Source: Cheiracanthium punctorium (lineage: Eukaryota > Arthropoda > Arachnida > Araneae > Cheiracanthiidae). Taken from it: a DNA stretch of 64,000 nt. The notes under the pieces are model-generated. The model saw nothing but the letters and a program-made list of their open reading frames with translations. It was not told the origin of the DNA and searched no databases. A program made the translations under genes and the position numbers. The stretch spans positions 62,001 through 126,000 of the forward strand of contig JAWZYV010013292.1 in the NCBI GenBank assembly GCA_038373885.1, read 5' to 3'. Below, one piece after another: positions 47,236-60,034 of this stretch; position 1 is the first letter of the stretch, and every line of letters starts with the position of its first letter.

Positions 47236-50200
47236 ATAAGTGGGGTGATAATTTTTTTCTTGCAGTGATGAGCAGTATTTAAAATAAATAAATAAATTTA
47301 GCATATTTGTCAAGCCTTACCTGTTGAGCTACTATGACTCAACTTTGTATCCACATTATTACATAATTTACAATAAAAAAACTAAACTTGTGTGTTTTCA
47401 TCTCAAAAATATACATGTATTAATGCTTTATAGAAAAATATATATATTATGAAGTAAAATATTAACAATTTATGAAATGAAAAATTCAAGCTTTCATTGC
47501 ATAGCTAACAATAAGTCTAAACAAAGTGACTTCTGGAAAATGTGTGTATGTTATGTGTGTTAAATATGTATTAAGAAAATTTTTTACACATGCCAGTCTG
47601 TATCAATATGTATATAGCTCCTTTATTATAGTTTGTATAGCATGGAAAAAGGAATATACAGTTTTTTTAAATGTTGTAGCAATGGTGCATCGCTTTGCTT
47701 TATAATGTCTCTACGGCTATTCACTCTTTGTGTAGATGGTTTTGCAGCTTCTAGAAAGCATTGACAAATATATCACTTGGTTTAAATTAAAATGCAAAAT
47801 CAAGCAATATATTAAATGTGAAATACACATCAGCATGCATATGTGTGAGCATGTACTTGTAGCAGAAAATACATATTTGAATACATATATATTATCTCCT
47901 GTTACTTTTTCCTAATAGTTTTAAATACATTTAAATTAAATGCTATTAGTAGTGTTTGTGGATACTTAATTAATTAACTATTATTGAATTTTGAAATCTA
48001 AAGTTATAACTTTATTTAAAATAAGATGAGTTATAAAAAATGAAGAAGTGCATAAATTAGATATTTATTGCAAGATGTTATAATAGCAATTTTTAAACAT
48101 TCCATTACTTTGGCTGATGCTTGTTTAAAATTTCATTTAAATTGCTTTTATATTCCAATATACAACATTCCTTGTAATGACACATTCAACTTTTAAAAAT
48201 ATTAATTAAATAGTTAAAAAACTTTATAATTTATTAATGATAAAACACGTTCAACAATATACTCATTTATTTCAATCAGTAAATTATCCTTTACCTTTTA
48301 AACATAGAAATTTTGACTTAGTAGGAAATTTAATTATAATTTTTCTATGCGTATGTATACAATACATAGACACATAATGCATTTTAATGTTTGTATTTTA
48401 TTCATCAACATTCTTCAATGTTTTTATGTAAAAAAAGAATGCAATAACACTTTGTTTAATGTTTTACATGTCATACAATTATGTTGCTACAATGTAACTG
48501 CCTGTTTTAATCTTTTGTACAGTACATTCACATTTTGTGTTCTTGGATAAATTTACTTGAAAACCAATAATTGTTTTTTTTTAATGTTAATTATGAAAAA
48601 AGTAAAAGTTGTGCCTCCATTCATAAACGTCACCACTTCTTACATTTAAAAAAACAAAACTAAGAAATAACTGGCAAATGTTGCATAAGTAATGAAATTT
48701 TTAATCCTTTGTTTTGTCAATAAAATTTATCCCTAGAAAGTATAAAATTTATATAGATAAATAATGATTTTTAATATAATATATGAGCAAAATAAATTTT
48801 ATGATTTAAAGAAAAACTACATTTAAAAAATTAAATTATTTTCAAATGTATGTTTTGTATGTGAAACATACATCGGAAATAACTGAATTTAAATAATTAA
48901 GAAAAATTACATTAAATCAAATATGCTTTACAAAATTTCTTAAAAGGATTTGTTTTTTCTTCTTGAATTTTAATGTAATGCACAGAAGGATTTGTACTCT
49001 TCCTTTTTTCTAAATATTTTTTCTTATTTCGTCTAAAGTTTTTAAAAAATCTTTATTAAGTTTTAAAAACAAGCTATTTCCTTCTTTTAAAAAATGCTTG
49101 GAATTGTTATTTTATTCGAAGCAATTTTGTTGGCTTTCTGTGATTTATTAAAGTTACAGAAGATAATTATAATTTCTATAGATAAATTTCTAATTGTTTT
49201 AACTAAAGTATTGTTTAGACTGTGTTCTCTTGATTTGTAAATCATGCTTCAAATGTAGGGTAGATTACACAAATGTAGCACCATTAAACTAATAAATGAT
49301 GACCTAAAAACGTTATTAAAAATTTATGAATTCACAATACTAAGGTTTTTACATTTTAGGACTATTTCTTGCATTTTAAGAAATAGTAATTGTATGAGAA
49401 ATCTGTGTTGTAATACTGATGCTATTGCAATGAAATTTGTTCCATGTATTAGCTTCTACTATGTGTACACCTTAGAATGAGAAACATGTGAAATTGATGT
49501 GAAACTATCAAATACAAAGAGTACAGGAACATATTAAAATATTTTATAATATAGAAAGTTTGATATTCTTTTATGCCATTTACTGTCTATTTTACTGAAC
49601 AGAATTGTAACAGTGGTTGCAACACAGTTCTTGGATTAATAATCCTTAAAATCGTTTAACTGTACATTTAATTTCTTAAAAATTAACATATTTTCCTGGT
49701 ACATTTAGGTCATTATTTAAAAAAATATATTAAGCCTTCAGTGAGTGATTTTAATAAAATTTTAATGAATGTTTCATCATTATTTTGTACAAATGAATAC
49801 GACTGCCTTTGTTTTATTACAGTATTTTAAAATTTTACACACAACTTGCTCTCATTATACGCAAATTTTGAAACTGTGTGTGTATTATTTTTTTTTTTAT
49901 TACTTCCTATAATCAGTATTGTTGGTTTTGGAGTCTCCATACATATTTAATAATTATTTAGTGCAAGATTTTGTTTCCTATAATATATTAAGCTTTTTAT
50001 ATCTAGTAAGATTTTTTAAAACTTGTATTAGTTTTCAAATTAAATATATAATTGTATGTATTAAGAACACACACTAAAAAAAGTCTGGTGTTTAAAGGCT
50101 AAAACTAATAAAGAACTTTGCAAATAACACACATAAAGAAAAAAATGTGCAGTTCAATCATTTCAGGTATTACAAAAGACCAATAATCCTTCTTTTGTAA

Positions 50201-50907
50201 AAGGTACTTCATCCCCCTCAGGCATAGAAGGAAAAACTTTGCAGCTGAAGAAAGGTAGATCTTTTGTACCACCTGAAATGTCCGCACTGTGCTGTTTTTT
50301 GTTTGTGTGTTGTTTACAAAACTTTTTATTCATGTCATGTGTGTAAATCTGTATTAAAATTTGATGTTGGGAAATAAAATGTTTATGTAATTCTATATAT
50401 ATAAATTTTTACAAATTTTTGTCTAATATGAATCATTATTTTTTAAAATATGTAATGAGACTCATTCCAACTTATTTTTTCCTTTCTTTTGTCATATCCT
50501 GTTAGAAACCAAAGTAACTTTGCAAGAAGTAAGATAGCTATGGAATTTGTTCAACAATTTTGTGTTCAGATTATCAATATCTGCCATTTTGTGTTATAAG
50601 TATTCAGTATTGTCACATTTTATTTGTCAAAATACTTGTTCCTTAATAGAACTACATATTTTAAACAATGTATTATAAAGCAGTTTGGACAATTATTTTG
50701 CTTTCCATTCATTATGTATATAAATATATCATTTGAGATAATAAAAGTTTGCAGTATAAACTGTTATTAATATTATAATTATTACTGTTTGACTACACAA
50801 TCATGCACCTATTGATTCAGGAAGTACTCTTTTTATCAGAAAACGGTGTGGAGACTTTTACAGGCTGTAAAAAATAACACAAACTACTATGGCAGTGAGG
50901 GCCATAC

Positions 50908-51164
50908 TTAACCCTTTAATGTGCAGTGTTCCCGCTTTGGGATCGCGAGAACAACTGAATAGATTGCCCAAAGCTGAAAAAAGGGCAGCCGTTGCCATCG
51001 CTCAACATAACTACCAGCATGATGACAGACGATCGAAACGTTCATTGCGTGCCACGGATCTAGAGATCCTTTTTTGATGCAGCTGGCTGTGCCCGGCACA
51101 GCCAGCTGCGTCAACGGCTGCCCTTTTTTCAGCATTGGGAAAGGGTTGTGCCTCAAAGGGTTAA
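50908..51164. mobile_element. piggyBac-type foldback MITE
   Basis: This 257-bp element lies between TTAA sites with ends CCCTTT / AAAGGG. Long internal inverted arms (GCTGAAAAAAGGGCAGCCGT against its complement at 51110-51135) make it fold back. It shares its core with 28887-29341. Confidence 0.8.
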
Positions 51165-51531
51165 AAGTGAGGTGAGGGTAGCAGATGGACAACCCAGGTT
51201 TAGCTCAGTGTCTTTAATTTTTTTTTTTTTTTTTTTAATTCATGGGTACCAAATAGTCAAATCATGTCTCTATGTATTTATTTTTACACTAGTGTTATGT
51301 ATGACATGTACTTAAATGTTCTGTTTTTCAAAGAGACGCCTGAGTTTTCTTGTGCTCTAAAATTTCAACATAAAAAGTTCTATAAGCTTTGATTCTTTAA
51401 AAAAATTGGAAAAAAAAAACTCTTTAAAAATCTAAATTTTGTCTTTTAATTGTCACATTACTCAACTGGTCTGAAATGTTTCCTTCTCCAGTGAAAAAAA
51501 GGTACTTATCTTACACTCTGTTATAATATAT

Positions 51532-51697
51532 CAGTGGCGTAGTGAGGGGGGGGGTTGGGTGTCAGGACCCCCCCCCTTAAATTTAGCAGCGTTCTATTAT
51601 TGACATGAAGAATGCGATCCATAATGTAGATTATCCGTTACATCAGTGCCTAAACCCCAGTAGCATAGCCTAAAATTTTTTTCTGGCTAAGCTATTG
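51532..51697. mobile_element. Diverged hAT MITE
   Basis: The left end is CAGTGGCGTAGTG and the right end is the complement of CAATAGCTTAGCC. The flanks TAATATAT / CAATATAT match in 7 of 8. G and C runs are inside. Confidence 0.55.
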
Positions 51698-51779
51698 CAA
51701 TATATATATATTTTTTTATGTCCTTATTAATCTGGTAGTCACTGTAAATGGTTATATGTAGAAAAAGATATGGTAAATG

Positions 51780-51905
51780 GCACTGGTGTAAGTGGTCATG
51801 TTACATTGGGGGTGGAGTGGGGCAAAATGTTTCCTATTGTACAAAATACTACCATCAAATAGGTGATATCTGAATTTTCTTGATTCCACCCCCCCCCCTT
51901 GGCAC
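51780..51905. repeat. G-rich dispersed repeat, copy 1
   Basis: GTTACATTGGGGG, TTTCCTATTGTACAAAATA and AATAGGTGATATCTGAA recur at 54260-54345 in the same order. These are two copies of one element, with ends not resolved. Confidence 0.6.
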
Positions 51906-53212
51906 GTGCCAACAGGAGGGGCACGTGGGTTTATCGCCCCCTCGGTAAATGAGTAGAAGGGGCGAACTATATAATTCGCCCCCTCAATAGTTTGCTTACC
52001 ATAGTTTTCTTTTTCCGGATGGGGGGAAGCAATTTTTCTAGCCCTTCCCCTCAAGAAAGCGGTTATTTAAACAAACTAATGAGACATAAATGAAAATTTT
52101 ACTAGCTCAAAAGGAAAGGGGGGGGGCGAAATAGCTGCCAACGAAGAAAACTGTTATTTTAAGCAAACTATTAAGATAAAAAAAAAAAAATCGATAAATT
52201 AATTAGTTTACATGAAACTGATACAGGAAATTTGACTTACACTCGAATACTTTTTTGAGAGGGTGTACAGACGAGGTTAAAAAAGATTGAAGCCGATTAT
52301 TTACAAAAATTGGTTGGGGGGGGGGGGGGCAAAATAGCTGATCCGTCCCTGAAGAGAATGATTATTGTAATTGAGCTATAGAAGTACAAACAAAAATTTT
52401 CCTGGTACCAAGGTTGACACCTTTTATTTTAAAAACATTTGTTGGTGGAGGGGGGGGGGATGAGGGGCTGGTGAAATGACTGCCCCCCTCCCGATTCGGA
52501 AAAAATCGTTCGCCCCCCCCCCACTTTCCAAGACGTTGGCACGTCCTTGCCCCCCTGAAAAACAAACAAACAGAGAAGGCATTTCAGTAGGCAGTATGAA
52601 GTGGGTGTTTGAATATTTGGGGATATTAAAATGTAGCTTTTACATCATAGAAACCTATTGCAAACACAAAAGCATTATTATTTTTGAGTGTGTCATGGGG
52701 AGTGATCATTCAAGATCCACAACTGAGTTAGGAGAGAATTTTGAAAAGTTGTGTGCTAAAATATTATGCACACTTTTGGGACAGTAAAGGGATCTATTAT
52801 ATTCCTACTTTGTTAAATTTAAAAAAATGCTCTTAATAAATACAAAATGTATTTTGTTACTGTTATCTAATACAATTTTAAAGTATAACTAGGTGGATCC
52901 GACAGTACCTTTTTAAATTTATTATAAAATATTTATTTCATTATGTATATAGATACAATATGGGTTCCTGTAGAGAACGTTAATATTTCTGACTGTTCCT
53001 TCGAAATTTTTAGAGGGAGGGAAAGGACATTTTTTACAGAATATGAATCCAATGAAAATTTTTAATACATACACACACACAAAAAAAAGGTACACTGGCT
53101 GACCGCCAACATAATAAGATGATGGGAGTTGGTTAGGTACCCCGGATAGAGGGAACTGACTGAAACCAGTTTAGAGTTATTCAGCTTTTCAGGAGATGGC
53201 AATTTGCATTTC

Positions 53213-54088
53213 CCCAGTAGCACAGCAATATTGGCCAATGTCGAAAACAGAGAGTTTGCAATATTGGCCAATATCGGTAAAAGCTGGACCTGCCAATATC
53301 TTAACGGCAAACATTTTTCTGATATCAGGCAATATTGGATGATCTGTATTGGCCAATATCGGTGAACGCTGGACCTGCCAATATCTGTAAAGGCTGAATG
53401 GGTTTAAAAATTATTTAATGATTTTGATCTAATTATAGGTAGTGATTAATTTTATTGTAGTGCTTCATCTTGGTTTATAAATCTTGTGATTAATATTTGT
53501 ACCTGGAAATAATTTTTCATGCAGCATTTAATTATCTGTCCAGCTTTGGTTTCGAACAAAGAATCACAGGAATGACAATAGAATGTGCTAACCACTACAT
53601 GGCGTGGGACTTGTTCCAGAATGTCAAAAGTTTGAAGTGAATGTTGGAAATGGAATGTTTTGGAATGTCGTTGTTTTGCGAGATCATCCAGTACTGCCCG
53701 ATGTCAGTCTGAATGTTTTATTTTTTGCGTGAAAGAGAACGAAGTGTAAAACATTAGTTATATTAAGGCAAGTTGGAGTGTTTAGGCTGATTAATTTTAT
53801 ATTTTTCGCCTAGTTGGTAAAATATAAAATTAATCAGCCTAAACACTCCAACTTGCCTTAATATACTTGAAAGGTTGATAAAATCTCTTTCTAAAATCAA
53901 TTATATTATTTATAACCTCTACCTAAGATAAATAAACACAGAATGTCAGCTTAAAAGCTAATTACAAAATTTTTGATGACTGAATATCACAGTACCAATA
54001 TTGGGCAATATTGGCCGAAATCGGTGCAAAATGGCTGATTTGAACTGATTCCATGCTGTAATTGGCCAATACTTCTGTGCTACTTGGG
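53213..54088. mobile_element. TIR element with ATATTGGCCAAT-rich ends
   Basis: The inverted ends AGTAGCACAGCAATATTGGC at 53216 and the complement ending near 54088 (AGTAGCACAGAAGTATTGGC) pair over ~25 bp. Both subterminal zones repeat the palindromic motif ATTGGCCAAT (several copies). No clear target duplication, possibly TTCC. It contains the perfect hairpin at 53759-53865. A partial relative lies at 61196-61460. Superfamily not assigned. Confidence 0.65.
53759..53865. repeat. Perfect 47-bp inverted repeat (hairpin)
   Basis: The arms 53759-53805 and 53819-53865 are exact reverse complements over all 47 positions, separated by a 13-nt loop (TCGCCTAGTTGGT). This is far beyond chance and uninterrupted by any mismatch. 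Confidence 0.95.
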
Positions 54089-54142
54089 TTCCATCAGAAA
54101 TGCACTATGAAATGTTAAAGATCACTTAAACATGGGGTAGTT

Positions 54143-54175
<33 letters not shown>

Positions 54176-54239
54176 TGTACAGACCAAAATACAGCTCTCT
54201 TGCATACAGACAATGCTACAACTCAAGATTACATCAGCA

Positions 54240-54370
54240 TGGCGCCTGCCCTGGGCGTGTAACATTGGGGGGGGGGGGAGGACAAAAGGTTTCCTACTGC
54301 AGAAAATATTTAAAAATAGGTGATATCTGAAATTTTCGTAATTTTTTCTTTCGGGGTGGCAACCGGCCCC
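54240..54370. repeat. G-rich dispersed repeat, copy 2
   Basis: Matches 51780-51905 (GTAACATTGGGGG, GGTTTCCTACTGCAGAAAAT, AATAGGTGATATCTGAA). It is flanked by a poly(T) tract at about 54142-54172. Confidence 0.6.
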
Positions 54371-54599
54371 CCCGCCTGTGCCTCTAGTAAGTTGCTCCTA
54401 TAGCAAACCTTAATTTAGCGCTTCCTTCTTTGGAACAACTGAGTTTGCAGCCCCTAATACGATGCTCGGGGCATGCGCCCCCTTTGCTCCTTAAATGGTG
54501 TACGCAAGGTGGGGGGGGGAAGTTGTTGCCCCACTCCTTCTTTTGCTGATATTTTTTTCCATATTTATTATTTAACTCCGTCTATATATATGTCATTTT

Positions 54600-56660
54600 T
54601 TATAATTAGATTATGTCTACCCCTCTCTTGAAGGAAGTCTGCATAAGAACCGAAAGCAGTTATGCAAAAGGAAGGAGGGGGGGGGGGGAGAAACGTAAAT
54701 CTGGCATGGCTAACTGGGATCTTCCCCCAGCTATCCAGACAAAACTGAGAACAATAGAGCATTTCGACGGGCTGCACCTCTCTGCGATCGGTCGCCGTCT
54801 TGCGTGACAGCTTGGGGTTCTCGTAATGTATTTCAATGGGAAAAACTCGATTTTCAACATTCAAAAAAAGTATTAATTTTATTTTTTGGATGATTGTAAT
54901 GGATGGAATTTTTTAATCAGACCTTCGACTTTTGAGTCCCAGGTGGCGTTTAATATTTTTAAAAGCTTAACATATAACATTTTAACCATATTTTAAGAGA
55001 CTTTTTCCGCTGGTACTGCGTTCGGAAAGATAACATTATGTACCGCAATGAACACGACGTTTCTTTTAAGATACGGCAGGTTATTCGGATTACTGTTTGT
55101 TTACAAATATCGTGCTGCATGCTAAATTTTATTACGCTGTTGTGAGATTTGTGGCAAAAATAAAATTTTATTTTTGAATTATAATTCATCGAAAATTCTA
55201 TATGTCCTAGAAAACATCAAATTACATTAATATTTATATTAAAAGAAGTGTTTATTAAAATTCCTATTACAATATATTCAGTTTTTTTTTCTTTTATGAA
55301 AAATAAAATGTACTGCTTGTTATTATTAATCATTATGTTAAATAAGACAAGACCAGTTATCCGATTAATAAAAAAAGTGTTATTGCATTCATCACATAAC
55401 ATATTTGTACATGTAATTAATCTAATACGTATGAATATGGAATTAAAAAATATTCCAATAAATTAACTAAATTAAAGACGTAGACCAATTAATGTAATCT
55501 GTACTTAGCTGCATAATTATTTAAATTGACAGTAAACATGAGTGCAATATGTAAATTTATGATAATTCCATTATGTTACATTCAGCTTCTGCACTTTTAT
55601 TATAAGATGGAACTGGAAAACATTTCTGTTTCACAATGTTAACTCATAGAACTGTACTAAACAGTTCTACAATTACATTTTTGATTTTTACTTCAAGCTA
55701 GAATCAGAGCAGAAATCAAAAGCTGGAACTCTGCCCCTGTATTTCTTTTTTCTGGGTGAATTTTTTCATATCGGGCAAAAACCAGCAAAGCTCATGAATA
55801 TTGTGCTCCGAAACCTAACACTAGTACATTAATTCATAAATTTTCCCCTTTTCAAGCACAAACTGATTTTAGCAGACAGACAAATCAGGCTACACCTCGA
55901 ACAGATTTGAGAGTCCCGAGTCCACCAGATTTTGGGTGTTTTCTGTATGATGTTTATATTTCTTCCTGCTAATTTCTGGCTATTTAATTTTATATCACTG
56001 TTCTGTGAAAAAATTATTATATGGGAAAATCTTTAAATTATCGTTATTTTAATTAAATGTGCTACCAACCCCATATTGCAGGGGTTTTCAGTTCGCTACT
56101 GACTACTGAGTATGATTATGAACATAAGAATATTAAGTCTCAGGCACCTTTTTTTTTTTTTTTTTGCTAGAAATTAAGCCCTGGAGCAATTAAATGTTTT
56201 CTCATTGAAAAACTTCTTTCATTAATTTCCAAAAAGTTACACTTTTTGTAAGTAACCCACATATGAAAATATCCCCAATCAGTAAATTGTGCTCCATATT
56301 CTAATGAGGTGATGCACAAAATTTGAGAATTGTCAATCTGAAAAGTGTCAAAGGTGTGAAGATAACAGGTACTGACTCAAACCACTTTTCAGTAGCTCTT
56401 GAAGGGGAAAAAAATCACATTTTAAGGGTCATATAGATATTATGAAAGAATATTTTACATTCAAATTCAATCAGCTTTGTTTATAGATATCTCTTAAGAC
56501 GTTACATGATGAAAGGCTGAAATTTTGTATATCACCTCATTTGTACATGGGGTACAATTTTGCTTCCTATTTTTTGCATGGGAATTTTTTTGTATGGTAG
56601 TTGTAAGCAAATTTAAAAAGTGTAACTCTTTGAAAATTAACAAGAGGAATTTTTTTTAAT
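54600..56660. other. Non-genic stretch
   Basis: G-runs near 54676, then AT-rich unique-looking sequence. An open frame at 54613-54864 on both strands carries no known motif. Nothing else is recognised. Confidence 0.4.
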
Positions 56661-56662
56661 AC

Positions 56663-56721
56663 TAGGGGCCAAGGCCCCAGACTCGCTACGCTCGCTTTTC
56701 GTATGAGGCATTTGGCCCCTA
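56663..56721. repeat. Inverted repeat TAGGGGCCAA / TTGGCCCCTA
   Basis: Perfect 10-bp arms at 56663-56672 and 56712-56721 enclose a GC-rich loop with ACTCGCTACGCTCGC. An inner GGGGCC-AA-GGCCCC palindrome overlaps the left arm. The base composition is unlike the neighbourhood. Confidence 0.75.
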
Positions 56722-56857
56722 ATCAGGCTTATTCGTAAAAAAGACATAATTTCAACAGACAAAACCCGAAGATTGGATTAGATAGAATGTTACTGAGCTA
56801 CACATTGCTTGGTTCTTGCATGTTCATTGGTACATAAAAATTTAAACTTCACACTAC

Positions 56858-56935
56858 AGTAGACCCCCTACCCCTCATAACACGGAAGATATTTTGTTAT
56901 GGGAATCCGTGTTGTATACGGGTCCTGAGCTATAC
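56858..56935 (+). mobile_element. Tigger-like end fragment
   Basis: TACAGTAGACCCCCTACCCC followed by CATAACACGG resembles a Tigger terminus. No opposite end was found. Confidence 0.35.
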
Positions 56936-58614
56936 TCCACCTGGAGTGCAGACTCCTCTTATAATCGCTGGAAAAATTATTTGCACGCCTCAGAAACACA
57001 ATGATATTTAATGTTGCCATTCAAAAGTTATATTAATTAGGAGCTAAAGCGTAATAAAATCAGAACATCTGTTTCAGCTGTATTTTTAATAATGTAAAAC
57101 CTATTGGACACCTTGCGAATTTGCCACCCACGGCGATTTTTCATTATTTGGCGAGTTGCGTACATATAAAGTTAATAAAAGCTACGGAATAGATAGGATA
57201 GCTTGCCACCAATGGCGACTTTTCATTATTTGACGATTTACACATGCTCACAACCTATACTTACTGTTCATTTAAGGTTACCGGAAAACCATTATCCATA
57301 TTTTCATTTACATAATCGTTTGCAGATTGGCGTACTTAGCACCACGAATTATACCATCTCATCCAAAGTGTACTATAACTGCTATAATGGCAAACGCCGC
57401 CAAATATTTCTACTGGTAGCAAATAATCCCGCTGGACCGAACCGGCTTTAAAATAATCTGCATTTTAATTATTTTTCATTTTCAAGATATTAGTTATTCT
57501 GTTTTGGAAAAACGAATAATCGCTAATTCTAAACTCCTGTTGTCTAAGCGAACTTACTATTTGAAAATTCTCAACTTTGTGTAACACATTTTGAGTTACT
57601 TATTTCATATAGTTTTTAATTTGGCGTAAAATGGGCGTAATTCTAACTCATGTTTGTAAATTTCACGCGATTCTAGATACTTGGAAACGCTTTGTTGCAA
57701 AGGAATGAATGATTTTATGCCAAATCTGGCAACCATTATGTTTATTTTTTCAGTTTTTTATTAATATCTTCTAAAATAATTCGATTTTCGAAATTTAAGT
57801 CAGCTTAGCAGGTTCCTCGGAATTTTTCGAATCTGTGGACAATCTTTTTCGAACACCTTAGTCGAAGTTCAAATCCCCACGGTTTAGGAGGAGATAGGCC
57901 AGCAAGCTTTGACAGCGGCAGCGGCCTTTACTTTTTTTAGAATAGAGAGATTTTGTCAAGACACAGACTGGAGTTCCTTTTCGCATTTTAAATGGAACAG
58001 TTAAAATGACCCGTTAAACAAATGTTAAAAAAAAAAAGATTTTGAAACGAAGTTTGGAGGAGGGAACGTGCCCTCCCCCCCCCCCCCCACACAAATTGTT
58101 ACGCTGTTTGTTTTAAATTTTTAAACAAATTATTGTTTAACTGATTTTGGTACGAAATTGGGGAGAGCATAGGGAGATATGTGCCCCCCCCCCAATCATT
58201 TCAGCACTACCATAGATTTTCCTCTATTTGTTTTGATAAAAATGATTTCATCCATTCTGTAGATGTATTCGGATATTTCCGAAGAAGAACCCCTTCACCC
58301 ATCGCAACCTCTGTTTTAACCCCGAGTTTTAGTGACCGGATGTGTTGTGTTATCCGTCATTCATCAACGCGCGACGAAGAGAGTATGTACCTTCACACTG
58401 TCTACCCTCTTCTCCCGGGGCTATTTCTTTGTTTGTGCTTCTTGGAAAAACGTGAACGTGACCTTGACAACCCAGTAGTCAATTGTGGCCGTTTCTATTG
58501 GGGGGGGGGGGATTCAGTGTACGGAGCATGTGAGTGTAAAAATGATACAAAAAAAAATCAAATACTTAAAAAAAATTCAGTTCACCAAAAGGCGCTCTTT
58601 CGGATGCCCACTCC
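56936..58614. other. Non-genic stretch
   Basis: A near-duplicate TTGCCACC(C/A)A-GGCGA block followed by TTTTCATTATTTG occurs near 57120 and 57205. C runs at 58072-58088 and 58184-58192, G run 58500-58511. No gene is seen. Confidence 0.4.
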
Positions 58615-58790
58615 TTCCTTACATTTTTTTATTTCAAGCGCCCCCCCCCCTACACACGCACACACTCATCCAAAAAAATAAAACCCTTCAATATTGTGCG
58701 CTTTTTTCCGCCCACCAAAAACGCCCACGGAAGAAACGCCAAACGGAAAAAACGCGAACGGTAAAAACGCCCACATGATTAGTTTTTACT
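58615..58790. repeat. Repeat shared with 60505-60600; ACGCCCAC-rich
   Basis: TCAATATTGTGCGCTTTTTT with an upstream C-run recurs near 60570. Here it is followed by short repeats of AAAACGCCCACGG type (58720-58775). Confidence 0.5.
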
Positions 58791-59369
58791 AAATATTGGG
58801 CATAGACATTCTTTGACATAAAATTTCTTTTGTTTTGGAGTAAAGGGGTAACATTTCAGTTCGGTAGGTGTGGGAGTGGTAAACCTCTTACAAAGCTACT
58901 GTTATTAGGTTTTTCGAAGCATATAACATACGAACCATAGGAAAAGCGTCGGAAGGGGGCACAAGGGGTCACGTGCCCCTCCCCGCGTGCTTCCCCCCAA
59001 CATCGTCTCAAAAAAAATTTTAAATAAACATTTGTTTGAAAATTTAAAAAATTTTCCTTTTTTGCTTTTATATTCGATATGTGCCCCCCCTCAAATCTTT
59101 CCTGTGCCGCTCCAAAATTTCAATACGTCTGGATGCAGTGATAAGCCTTCCTTAGGAAGCCATTGTTTATAATATTATTAGGTATTGTTATAAACGCATA
59201 ATATACATATGAACAGTGTTGTAGTGCTAAAAATGTTTTTTGCGGAACGCCTGACTCCACGTAGGGGGGTGGGGGTGGGGACAAATTTATGACAACTAGT
59301 AATAAAACCCTGCTTTTTTATGTCAGTAAGAGACTATGGATAATTTTGAAAAAATCTTTATTGAGCCAA

Positions 59370-59551
59370 ACAGAGTGTACAGTTAAGTAAAATTTTAGTC
59401 TAAAGCGATGTAAAAATTTTTGGGATAGGATAATTAATTTTAAAATGTTCATTTTACCTATCCGAAGTGTCTAATAAAGCAGAATGTTACCCTATAACTA
59501 TCCTTGGGGAGGCTGAAGCTTCTTAGTCCCTACCCTGGATCCGCCACTGAC
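59370..59551. mobile_element. Diverged copy of the 41860-42108 MITE
   Basis: It shares the blocks AATAAAGCAGAATGTTACCC, GAGGCTGAAGC and CTGGATCCGCCACTG with the right two thirds of 41860-42108. The left end was not found. Confidence 0.6.
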
Positions 59552-60034
59552 TGATCAAGTGGTTTGTCACAAATTTCATTGCCTGCGATGAAACCACCTC
59601 GTTTAACATCTGTGTTCATTTTGTTATCGAGAGTCTAGTGGTTCTATGTATTTTATTATTTGCATCCATGATGGTGATGTTTATTTTCTTCTGAACAGAA
59701 AATGCAGGGGATTGAATTTCTAATCGACTAGACCCAGTTATCAGTTCATTGGGATAATTTCAACTATAAAGGTATTCGTAGAATTAGGACAGGAATATTG
59801 CTAGTGTGAGCAGGCTATATAAGAATTTCTCTTTCTTTTTAACATTCACCACAACAAAATAATAATCTTACCTTATTTGGGTTCCGGATCGCCGTTCCAG
59901 CTCACAAAAATGTACCGGAACGTCGATCCGGTGCGTTCCGGCCCCACTACACCCCTGTTCGTTAGAGCAGGCTGTAAAATAATTTCTCTTTCTTTTTAAG
60001 ATCCACAACAACAAAATAGTTATCTTATCTTATT

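Larger units (their letters stand above)
42965..50760 (+). other. Probable long 3' UTR / quiet tail of midnolin
   Basis: There is no coding signal in this AT-rich stretch, and it is strikingly poor in the MITEs and SINEs that crowd both sides. The only clear insertions are a pogo-like MITE (43631-44401) and a hAT MITE (47079-47235). It contains Pumilio-type TGTANATA motifs at 44823-44830, 47609-47616 and 50715-50722, many ATTTA motifs, and AATAAA hexamers near its end (50373-50378, 50740-50745). This fits an extended 3' UTR, but no transcript evidence is available and a nearer poly(A) site cannot be excluded. A 30-nt poly(A) tract lies at about 45975-46005. Confidence 0.4.

Noticed and set aside
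58181..58681. 166-codon open frame
   Set aside because: It begins and ends in C-runs and repeat-derived sequence and includes a poly-Lys/poly-Pro zone from homopolymers. No family match is evident.
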